Shown: one piece after another, positions 25,540 through 32,771 of the stretch
Numbering within the stretch: the stretch's first letter is position 1
How the letters are laid out: each line of letters starts with the position of its first letter
Translations under genes and position numbers: made by a program
The notes under the pieces: model-generated
Told to the model about the DNA's origin: nothing
The model's database searches: none
What the model saw: the letters and a program-made list of their open reading frames with translations, nothing else
Assembly: GCA_964561605.1 (NCBI GenBank)
Contig: CAZLQD010000014.1
Coordinates: 1-50,670, forward strand
Reading direction: 5' to 3'
DNA: 50,670 nt
Source: JALUZX01 sp964561605
GTDB taxonomy: Bacteria > Planctomycetota > UBA1135 > JALUZX01

Positions 25540-27828
25540 ATGAAAGTTTCCGCGACCTTGGTCCTTCTTGGAGCCGCCGCTCTCTGTGCGGGTCTCCCGG
25601 CCCAGGTGCTCCGCCGGATTTCCCCCGTCTCTCCCGATTCCTCCGGGAGCCGGGCCAAGCCCGTCCGGACCGCCCGGCCTCTGCCCCGGTCCTCGGCGGA
25701 GGCGGGCAGGATCCTCACGAGGACCCTGACACGGAGCCTGGTGCCCAGGCGCGTCCGGCGCACTTCCCATACGATACGAAGGGTTTCCCGGGCCTTCTCG
25801 CAAGCGCGCACGGCCTTCGGGGGAAGAAGGGGCTTCACATTGAAACGCCCCAAACGGATCCAGGTGCTCCCCCTCTTCCAGCAAAGGCCGGTGAGGGGAG
25901 TGCCGCCCCAGGGGATTCCCGTCCGTTCCGCCCCCCAACAGCCGGTCCGGTCCGTCCCGCAGCGACCGAGACAGCCGGTCCGGTCCGTCCCGCAGCAACC
26001 GAGACAGCCCGTGCGGCCCGCGCCCCGGCAACCCAGGCCGACCCGCTCCGCGCCTCCCAGGAGCTACTCTCCGCCCAGGCGGACCTTCCAGCCCGCCCCC
26101 AGGCGGACGGCCCCCAGGCGATATACGCCAAGGCGAACTACGCCGAGAAGCACCTACACGCCTCCTTCAGGGAGGACCTACACCCCCAGGTCCCCCAGAA
26201 CATCCCCGCCATCGAGGAGGAGCCCTTCCGGAAGGACCCGGCCCTGGGCCTCCCCCTGGTCTCCGCCCCGTTCCGCACGGACGGCACCCCGGTCCCCCAG
26301 GTCCACCCGCCGGCCCCGTTCCACCGTGAGGGTCCTCCCCTCCCCGGGGAACCGCACTCCCGTGTATCCCGGGAACCGGAGGGCCCGCTCCGAAGGGCCC
26401 GCCCTTCGTCCCATCCCGCGGAGCACCGCCCGGGTCCGCTCGGACTCCCCCGGAGGAAGGGGAACCTCCGCGCCGGTGGATCCTTTGAAGAAGCTGATCC
26501 GCCGGATTCCCCCGGCGCCCGGCACCTCGGCCGGCCCCGGAAGGAGCTGGCTCACGGGAAAACGGACCGCCGCCATCGCGCCCGACCGCTCCCGTCCCGC
26601 CGTCAGGTCCCTCGACCCGATCCGGCCCCTTCCCCGCAGGGCCGGCAAGGTCCGGTCCTCGGGCCTCGGGGCGGACAGGTATCCCGGCAAGGCCTCGGGC
26701 CTGCCTCCCAGGATCCGCAGGGGCCCTTTCCGGGGCGGGAAGACCTCGGGCGGGAGGGTGGTCCGCCGGGGCGGTCTCTCGGGGGCGCAGTCGGGAGGGC
26801 TCATCCGCAAATACAGCGGGTACCGCTACCCCAGGCTGACCGTCTCCCCCAACAGGGGGACCTGGAACCGTAGGATCCACAGGAACGCCCTCTATGCAGG
26901 CTTCGGCTGGTTCGACCACAGGAGGCGGTCCTACTACAACTTCTACTTCGGCCTTCCCACCTGGTGGTGGAGCTTCGCCTGGTACGGCAGGGGATTCGCT
27001 CCCTGGTACACCTCCTGGTCCTGGTGCTGGAACTGGGTGCCCTGGTGGAGGAGGCGTTACGTGGCGGTCTCCTACTTCTACCCGGGGATCTACGGCTCCT
27101 ACGTCTGCCTCTCGTACACGCCAAGGAGCGTTTGGTACGGAGCGAGCTGGCTCTTCGCCCTTTCCCTCCCCTACGCCTACGTGTGGTTCAACCAGGCCGA
27201 CTGCGAAGACGGGTGGTACTCCCCATTCGTGAGCAGGGTGGTCGTCCACTGCGAAGACGACAAGGACTCCTGGGACGACATCTCCCGCTCCGAAGCCAGG
27301 GAGGATTCGGGGAGCCGGATCCGCCTGGAGACGGACAGGGGGCCCGACTCCACCCTGGAGGTCGCCAGGAGGTACGTGAAACTCGGAGACGCCTACTTCG
27401 ACGACGGGCGCTACATGGAGTCGGCCGACAGTTACCTCCGGGCCCTGGCCTACGTCCCCAACTCTCCATCGGTCTACTTCGCCCTCGCCGACGCCCTCTT
27501 CGCCGCCGGGGACTACCACTACGCCGCATACGCCATCCGCAAGGGCGTCACGATGGACGAAACCCTCGTCGGGAGCGACGTGGACAAGAGGACCTTCTAC
27601 AAGGACCCGGCCCTCTTCCTGAAGCAGGAGGCCCGGCTGGAGGAGTGGGTCAAGGAGCACCCGAGGGACGGAGACGCCTGGCTCGTCCTGGGCTACAACC
27701 GTTTCTTCTCGAGGGACCTCGCCGGCGCCAGGGAGGCATTCCTCAAGGTCGCCGACCTTGTGCCGGGCGACCTGGCCTCGAGCATCTTCCTGAGAGAGAT
27801 CGCCGCCAGGAGGAAGAAGAAGAGCTAG
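25540..27828 (+). CDS. Exported Arg/Pro-rich protein with aromatic core and C-terminal TPR
   Basis: The 762-residue product starts after GGAGG and has a signal peptide (TLVLLGAAALCAGLPAQ). Residues ~35-420 are low-complexity and extremely basic, dominated by Arg, Pro, Ser and Thr with almost no acidic residues, and include RQPVRSVPQ-type repeats. Residues ~440-540 are rich in Trp and Tyr (LPTWWWSFAWYGRGF, WYTSWSWCWNWVPWW). The C-terminal ~200 residues are acidic to neutral and carry tetratricopeptide-type helices (YVKLGDAYFDDGRYMESADSYLRAL, then VYFALADALFAAGDYHYAAYAI). Three such different parts in one protein are rare. The long basic tract could bind polyanions such as nucleic acid or acidic polysaccharide (inference). 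No family is recognised for the first two parts. Confidence 0.75.
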   Translation: MKVSATLVLLGAAALCAGLPAQVLRRISPVSPDSSGSRAKPVRTARPLPRSSAEAGRILTRTLTRSLVPRRVRRTSHTIRRVSRAFSQARTAFGGRRGFTLKRPKRIQVLPLFQQRPVRGVPPQGIPVRSAPQQPVRSVPQRPRQPVRSVPQQPRQPVRPAPRQPRPTRSAPPRSYSPPRRTFQPAPRRTAPRRYTPRRTTPRSTYTPPSGRTYTPRSPRTSPPSRRSPSGRTRPWASPWSPPRSARTAPRSPRSTRRPRSTVRVLPSPGNRTPVYPGNRRARSEGPALRPIPRSTARVRSDSPGGRGTSAPVDPLKKLIRRIPPAPGTSAGPGRSWLTGKRTAAIAPDRSRPAVRSLDPIRPLPRRAGKVRSSGLGADRYPGKASGLPPRIRRGPFRGGKTSGGRVVRRGGLSGAQSGGLIRKYSGYRYPRLTVSPNRGTWNRRIHRNALYAGFGWFDHRRRSYYNFYFGLPTWWWSFAWYGRGFAPWYTSWSWCWNWVPWWRRRYVAVSYFYPGIYGSYVCLSYTPRSVWYGASWLFALSLPYAYVWFNQADCEDGWYSPFVSRVVVHCEDDKDSWDDISRSEAREDSGSRIRLETDRGPDSTLEVARRYVKLGDAYFDDGRYMESADSYLRALAYVPNSPSVYFALADALFAAGDYHYAAYAIRKGVTMDETLVGSDVDKRTFYKDPALFLKQEARLEEWVKEHPRDGDAWLVLGYNRFFSRDLAGAREAFLKVADLVPGDLASSIFLREIAARRKKKS
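25939..26037 (+). repeat. 33-bp in-frame tandem repeat inside the Arg/Pro-rich gene
   Basis: Two almost identical 33-bp units (25939-25971, 25972-26004; one base differs) and a diverged third (26005-26037) encode 11-residue QPVRSVPQ-type units. The period is a multiple of three, so the repeat is coding rather than CRISPR-like. Confidence 0.8.
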
Positions 27829-27935
27829 ACCGTAGAGGAAGTTTCTCCCGGGAAGAACGCTCCTCCACGTCCCGGCGGGGGAGAACCTCCCCGTCGGGCC
27901 AGGGAAAAGGTGGCCCCCCCCCGCCGGGGTGGGAT

Positions 27936-29123
27936 TCAAAACCTGCCCAGTCCCCCCCAGGTCCCCCCGGTTTCCACTTTCTTGATGGAGGGCCTTCGCC
28001 CGTGGGTCTCCAGGTAGGCCTTCTCCAGGACCTCCTTGAAGGAATCGAAGACTCCGGGCCGAAGCAGGGCGAAGACGGCCCCGCCGAACCCCCCGCCTGA
28101 GAGCCGGGCCCCCAGGCAACCCGGTACGTCCCTGGCGGCCTCTACGAGAGTGTCCAACTCGGGGATGGTGCTCTGGTACCAATCGCGGCTGGACTGGTAG
28201 GACTCCCAGAGGAGTTTCCCGAAACCTTCCAGGTCGTCCCTGGCCAGCAAGACCGCCGCCTTCTCCACCCTCCTGGACTCCCTGGTGACGTGCACGGCCC
28301 TCCTCCAGGGTCCTTCGGGCATCCACTCCCGGGCCGCCTCCACGGCCCGGGGCTCGTGGTCCGCCAGGGAGGGCTTTCCCGGAATCCTCTCAGAGAGGAG
28401 GCGATAGGCCTCCCGGCACTCGGCCACCCGGTCGTTGAAGGCCGACCCCGCCAGGGACCTGGGAATCCCCGTGTCGCAAAGGGCGATCTCCACTTCCCCC
28501 GAGGGGAAGGGAACGTATTCCCAGCGGATCTCCCTGCAGTGGAGGAAGAGGGCCTTGCCTGGCAAGGCCAGGGCCGAGGCGAAAGGATCCTGGACCCCGC
28601 AGGAGACGCCCTTGAAATCATGCTCCGCCCTGTAGGCCAGGAGGGCCACCCTTTCGGGAGCCCAGCGCCTTTCCGCCACCTCGAGAGCGGCCATGGTGGC
28701 GGCCACGGTGAGGGAGGCGCTGGAACTCAGGCCCGCCCCCACCAGGAGGTCTCCATGGACCACAAGGTCCAGGCCCATGGGGAAGGACACCCCCTCCTCT
28801 TCCTCCAGGAAGTGGAGGACTCCGATGATGTAGTCGGCCCACCCCTCCCGGCCGCTCTCCCTGGGAAGGATCTCCACTTCCCGGAGTCCTTCCAGGAGGG
28901 AGAAGAACCGGAAGCCTCCTCCCCGGCCCTCCCGGGCCAGGACCAGGGTTCCCTGGGGGAGGCCGATGGTCAGGACGGGCCCTCCCGAGTGGTCCACGTG
29001 GGCGCCGATCAAGTTGAGGCGGCCCGGGGCGAAGGCTGCCCGCCAGGGCTCCGGGCTCGGACCCAGGACCTGGTCCGCCCTTTCCCTGGCCTGGTCGAGG
29101 AGAGGAGAAGTTCCTTCCATCAT
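27936..29123 (-). CDS. galK: Galactokinase
   Basis: The 395-residue product matches the GHMP kinase family. The N-terminal galactose-binding signature reads APGRLNLIGAHVDHSGG (classically PGRVNLIGEHTDYNGG), the ATP-binding motif is GAGLSSSASLTVAA near residue 135, the catalytic-Asp region is SCGVQDPFAS, and the C-terminal motif is RLSGGGFGGAVFALL. It phosphorylates galactose to galactose-1-phosphate in the Leloir pathway. The Glu of the classical signature is replaced by Ala (GAHVDH), and Tyr by His, so specificity could differ from true galactokinase. It converges with the upstream TPR protein gene and is divergent from the foldase gene. No strong Shine-Dalgarno is seen. Confidence 0.85.
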   Translation of the reverse strand: MMEGTSPLLDQARERADQVLGPSPEPWRAAFAPGRLNLIGAHVDHSGGPVLTIGLPQGTLVLAREGRGGGFRFFSLLEGLREVEILPRESGREGWADYIIGVLHFLEEEEGVSFPMGLDLVVHGDLLVGAGLSSSASLTVAATMAALEVAERRWAPERVALLAYRAEHDFKGVSCGVQDPFASALALPGKALFLHCREIRWEYVPFPSGEVEIALCDTGIPRSLAGSAFNDRVAECREAYRLLSERIPGKPSLADHEPRAVEAAREWMPEGPWRRAVHVTRESRRVEKAAVLLARDDLEGFGKLLWESYQSSRDWYQSTIPELDTLVEAARDVPGCLGARLSGGGFGGAVFALLRPGVFDSFKEVLEKAYLETHGRRPSIKKVETGGTWGGLGRF

Positions 29124-29183
29124 GGGAGGGGTTCACCCGGTAGAATTGCCTGGAGGTCCATGTCGCCTCCCAAGGGAGAATGT

Positions 29184-30242
29184 ATGAGAAGAACCTGGAG
29201 CATCGCGGCCCTCGCCTTCTGCCTGGCCACCCCCTTTCCCTTTGCCCAGGAAAGGGTTGGGAAAAAGAAGGATTCTAACCAGGCGGTCTCTTCCCCCGCC
29301 ACCGGGTGTTTGTCCTATCCCAGGGACAAGGACAGGCCCGTGGCCTCACTCTGGGACAAGCCCATCACCCTGGGGGAGATGGTGAAACACCTGGAGGAGG
29401 ACTACTGCCCCGGAGCGGGGCAGGTCTTCTCCGGCCCTCTCGGGGCGAGGACCATGGCCCTCTCCCTCCCCATCCTGGCCACCCTGGAGCTGGACCTGAT
29501 CCTGGTCCGCCAGGAGGCCCGCCGGAGGGGCATCACCCTCTCCAAGAAGGAACTGGACCGGCTCCTGGAAGAGAAGTTCCGGAAGCACTTCAAAGGCCTG
29601 GTCTGGAAGGACCCCACCCGGGAGGCGGCCCTGAAGGCCAACGAGGACCACATCCGCAAAGTCTTCGTGCGGACGGCCGGGCCCAGGACGGAAGTGGAGC
29701 TCCTTCTGGCGAAGATGGTGCCCGCCCACTTCAGCCTCCGGGACCTGAAGCTCTTCTACCAGGCCCACGGCCTCATGTCCCAGACCCAGGTGAAGATCGC
29801 CCATATCTTCATTCCCCGCCTGGATCCCGCCACGGGCCTCCTGCCCGACCCGGCGGGGATCCGGAAGCGGAAGGAGAAGATCCTGGACATCCAAGCCAGG
29901 CTGAAGCCGGACGGCTCCAATTTCGAAGAAGTGGCGCGGCGGTTCTCGGCCCTGAAGAAGACCGCCCGCCGGGGGGGATTCCTGGGTTACGTGGAAAGGT
30001 GGGACCCCAAGCACCCAAACATTGCCAGGGCGGCCTTCTCCTTGCGGAAAGGGGAGTGGACGGGCCCCGTGGAGGAACCCGAGGGCTTCCATTTCATCAA
30101 GTGCCTCAAGATCCTCAACCGGGGCTCGGTCTTCGTCGTGACCCAGATCAGGAAGGAACTCCTCCAGGACATGGCCCGCCAGAAACGGGAGGATCTCCTG
30201 GTCTCCCTCAGGAAGAAGGCCAAGGCCGAACTGATCCTCTGA
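29184..30242 (+). CDS. Exported peptidyl-prolyl isomerase, parvulin/SurA-like
   Basis: ATG at 29184 has AGGGAG upstream. The 352-residue product has a signal peptide (WSIAALAFCLATPFPFAQ), a SurA_N-like helical region (LILVRQEARRRGITLSKKELDRLL) and a parvulin domain from about residue 195. That domain shows KIAHIFIPRL, NFEEVARRFSALKKTARRGG, FLGYVERWDP and FSLRKGEWTGPVEEPEGFHF. This is the pattern of periplasmic rotamase-type foldases that assist outer-membrane protein folding. It fits a genome rich in exported proteins. It is followed 8 nt later by a strong hairpin. Confidence 0.85.
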   Translation: MRRTWSIAALAFCLATPFPFAQERVGKKKDSNQAVSSPATGCLSYPRDKDRPVASLWDKPITLGEMVKHLEEDYCPGAGQVFSGPLGARTMALSLPILATLELDLILVRQEARRRGITLSKKELDRLLEEKFRKHFKGLVWKDPTREAALKANEDHIRKVFVRTAGPRTEVELLLAKMVPAHFSLRDLKLFYQAHGLMSQTQVKIAHIFIPRLDPATGLLPDPAGIRKRKEKILDIQARLKPDGSNFEEVARRFSALKKTARRGGFLGYVERWDPKHPNIARAAFSLRKGEWTGPVEEPEGFHFIKCLKILNRGSVFVVTQIRKELLQDMARQKREDLLVSLRKKAKAELIL

Positions 30243-30249
30243 GACCAGG

Positions 30250-30290
30250 GCGGGAGGCCTTCCCCCCCCCGGAGGAGGAAGGCCTCCCGC
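30250..30290. terminator. Strong hairpin between convergent genes
   Basis: GCGGGAGGCCTTCC (30250-30263) pairs perfectly over 14 bp with GGAAGGCCTCCCGC (30277-30290) around a 13-nt loop. It lies 8 nt after the stop of the foldase gene. No U-tract follows on either strand, so it may stabilise 3' ends or act as a factor-dependent or bidirectional terminator. Confidence 0.5.
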
Positions 30291-30377
30291 GCCCCGGGGC
30301 GGCCCCTGCCGGGCTCCCCCGGGGAGGGGCTCTTCGAACCGCAAGTCGGGGATCCCTTCCGCCCCGGCGGGTTCCGC

Positions 30378-31484
30378 CTACCGGACCAGTTCCAGGACCA
30401 GGCCCTTGGCCTCGACCTTGGTGGCAGCCGGGCTCTTCAGGGTGAATCCCGAGCCGTAACCCGTCACGGCCAGACAATCCACCCGCCCTTCCAGTCCCCG
30501 GCCCACCGTGCAGGCCGCAAGCCTGGAGGCCCGAAGGCCGAGGGCGTTGAAGGAGGGATCCAGGACGAACTGCTGCTCGAAGTAGGTCCCCCCTTCCAGG
30601 GCCGGATCGTTGGGAACGAACCCCCAATCGAAGCGGATATAACCCGAGGCTGTGGTCCGTCCGGTCCTGAATGCGTCGGGAGAGACGTAGAGGAAGCAAC
30701 CAGGGGCCCCCAGGGGGGACAGGTCGAAAGGAAGGGCCGAAGAGCCCCACCTGGAGGAGCTTCTCCCCACCAGGTCCAGGGCCGGGAGGCCCTCCCGCCG
30801 GGCCCGGGAATGACCGTAGTGGACCAGGCCCAGGCCGAAGCTCGGCTTGGTCCCGTAGTTGTAGAAATCGGCGGGGCACCCCTTGCCCGAATAAGTCCTG
30901 GTTCCTCCCGGAGGGGCTCCCTTCCAGGGATAGACCTGGGCGTCGGCATACCACCGCCTCGATGCCTTGCCAGCCTTGGGGACGAGGAACTCGAAGAGAA
31001 GGGCCTTGCCCGTATAGGTGAAAGGTTTGTCCAGGACGAACCGGATGGAGAAGGGGGCCGGCGCCTTGGCCGGCTTTCCCAGGGGCGGGTAATGGATCTT
31101 CTTCTCCCCCATCACCAGGGTGAAATCCTTTCCCCGGTTTTCGGCGAAGATCCCCGAGTATCCCGCCGCCGGATCCAGGGCCAGGTTGCTCATCCAGAGA
31201 AGGGTGGGGTAGTCGTGCCCCTCGAAGGTGGAAGGGTGGGTTCCGTCTCTGCGGATCCGGATCTCCCTCACCGTCCAGGGACCCTGGGGAAGAGCCCTCC
31301 CGGCGTAGAGAAACTGGGCCCGGCACGGGGCCCTGCCGGAGGGCACGGAGGAGAAGGACGACCCTTCCGCCTTTTCCAGTCCCGCCGGAATCACCTGGGC
31401 CGTCTGTGCCCGGCACGGACCGGCGGGGATCCCCCCGAGGACCAAGAGAAAGAAAAGGTGCCTTGCTTCGAACCTGCCATCCAT
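30378..31484 (-). CDS. Exported protein made of the module also found at the S8 protease C-terminus
   Basis: ATG at 31484 has AGGAGG at 5-nt spacing and begins a signal peptide (ARHLFFLLVLGGIPAGPCRAQ); a longer frame upstream is rejected. The 368-residue product aligns by eye in two parts with the C-terminal third of the S8 protease at 47873-50590. The first part (residues ~55-190) shares the MSNLALDP...FSIRFVLDKPFTYTGKALLFEFLV pattern. The second (~195-325) shares a GKGCP motif, ALPFDLSPLGAPGCFLYVSPD and FEQQFVLDPSFNALGLRASR. I associate this last pattern with large secreted planctomycete proteins. No catalytic motif is visible. It is divergent from the related gene at 31742. Probably a surface or sorting module; role unknown. 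Confidence 0.75.
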   Translation of the reverse strand: MDGRFEARHLFFLLVLGGIPAGPCRAQTAQVIPAGLEKAEGSSFSSVPSGRAPCRAQFLYAGRALPQGPWTVREIRIRRDGTHPSTFEGHDYPTLLWMSNLALDPAAGYSGIFAENRGKDFTLVMGEKKIHYPPLGKPAKAPAPFSIRFVLDKPFTYTGKALLFEFLVPKAGKASRRWYADAQVYPWKGAPPGGTRTYSGKGCPADFYNYGTKPSFGLGLVHYGHSRARREGLPALDLVGRSSSRWGSSALPFDLSPLGAPGCFLYVSPDAFRTGRTTASGYIRFDWGFVPNDPALEGGTYFEQQFVLDPSFNALGLRASRLAACTVGRGLEGRVDCLAVTGYGSGFTLKSPAATKVEAKGLVLELVR

Positions 31485-31589
31485 GAGCGCCTCCTGCTGG
31501 ATCGGGTCCTTCTTCCCCGGTCCATTCGTGGCTCCCGGAAGGGCCGGGTCACACCGGGGAGGCGGGAGAAAGGAAAAGAAGAAGGGGAT

Positions 31590-31604
31590 GGCTCGTTTCG
31601 AGCC
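31590..31604. promoter_or_regulatory. Palindromic operator candidate in a divergent intergenic region
   Basis: GGCTCG-TTT-CGAGCC is a perfect 6-bp inverted repeat with a 3-bp spacer. It lies near the middle of the 257-bp gap between the divergent exported-protein genes at 31484 and 31742. The symmetry and location fit a repressor site or small hairpin, but no bound regulator can be named. Confidence 0.3.
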
Positions 31605-31741
31605 ACGGGAAAGGGCCGAAAGAATGCCATTCCCCCACCACGGATGCAGACCGAACCACAACATCCCCCTTTTCTCTCTTGAGCGAGGCTCCCCCCGGGA
31701 GAGACAACCTGGGGAAAATACCTCTCCATGGAGTGCGGCCC

Positions 31742-32728
31742 ATGAAATCTTCTCCCAGGACTTCCCTCCTTCTCGCGGCGGTCCTACTGGCTCCGCCCTT
31801 GGCGGGCCAGGCCTTCGAGGAGCATTTCAACTTCCCCAACGGAACGGTCATCCCCGGCTGGACCAAGGAAGTCGGGGCCTGGGCCGTCCGGAACGGCCGT
31901 CTCTTCGGAACGGGGAAGGGCTGGCGGTTCCTCACGAAGAACCAGTTCCTGGCCAAGGACTGCGTCCTGGAGGGGACCTTCTTCTTCGCCGGAACGGGGG
32001 TCCAGTTCGGGGGCCTGGTGGCCCGCCATCCCGGGAAAGGCTCGGGGACCAACCTGGTCCTGGGGAAGATCCAGGACAACTGGCCTGGAAAGGGATTCGA
32101 CCAGGCCTACCTCTACGAGCTTCCCCAGGTCCATACCTACTTGAACCTGAAGAAACGGGGCACCCTGGCGGTGGTCCTGAGGCTCATCCTCCTGGACGAC
32201 CAGGCCTGGCTGAAGGTGGACGGCGACAGGGACGGGGTCTTCGAGGAAACCCTGGGCCCCCTCAAGCTGGGCCACGTCCTGGGGGCGGGCCTGGTGGGGC
32301 TCGCCTCCTACGGCCCCACCGAGATGGACGACTTCAAATTCTTCGACGCCGTCCTCAAGGAGAGGGCCGGGAGCGTCCCCGCCATCGGCAAGACCTTCAG
32401 GATGCACCTCCGCGCCCCTTTGGCGAAGGGGAAGGCCACGCCCTACCTGTGCCTGGTTTCCCCCACGAACGGGGGAATCCCCCTGCGGGCCAGGAAGATC
32501 CCCCTGGGCCCCGATCCGGCCCTCAACCTCCCCTTCCTCCTGCCCGGGGTCTTCCAAAGGTTCCTGGGCCTCCTCGACTCCAAGGGGGATGCCTTTCCCG
32601 CAATCCGTATTCCAAACGATCCATCCCTCGTGGGAGGGGTCTTCTACGTTGCGGGCTTCACCATCGACCTCTCCAAGCCCTTCGCCGTGGGGGCGGTCTC
32701 CAACGACCTGAGAATCCGCATCCGCTAG
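31742..32728 (+). CDS. Exported LamG-like protein with planctomycete-type C-terminal domain
   Basis: The 328-residue product starts at 31742 and has a signal peptide (SLLLAAVLLAPPLAGQAF). Residues ~25-220 resemble a concanavalin/LamG-type jelly roll (FEEHFNFPNGTVIPGW, DAWAV-like strand, VDGDRDGVFEETLGPL, GLASYGPTEMDDFKFF), a fold common in sugar-binding modules. Residues ~230-328 resemble the C-terminal beta domain seen in the two related exported proteins in this window: a LCLVSPTNGG strand, then FLGLLDSKGDAFPAIRIPN, VGGVFYVAGFTID and a final VSNDLRIRIR. No catalytic motif is visible. Its divergence from the gene at 30378-31484 suggests shared regulation. Confidence 0.7.
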   Translation: MKSSPRTSLLLAAVLLAPPLAGQAFEEHFNFPNGTVIPGWTKEVGAWAVRNGRLFGTGKGWRFLTKNQFLAKDCVLEGTFFFAGTGVQFGGLVARHPGKGSGTNLVLGKIQDNWPGKGFDQAYLYELPQVHTYLNLKKRGTLAVVLRLILLDDQAWLKVDGDRDGVFEETLGPLKLGHVLGAGLVGLASYGPTEMDDFKFFDAVLKERAGSVPAIGKTFRMHLRAPLAKGKATPYLCLVSPTNGGIPLRARKIPLGPDPALNLPFLLPGVFQRFLGLLDSKGDAFPAIRIPNDPSLVGGVFYVAGFTIDLSKPFAVGAVSNDLRIRIR

Positions 32729-32771
32729 GGCCCGCCCGGGGCCGGAGGGCGCCAGAGCCGGACCTGCGCCT

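Noticed and set aside
25939..26037. Possible CRISPR array
   Set aside because: Units are contiguous without spacers, in frame within a coding sequence, and no cas gene is present in the window.
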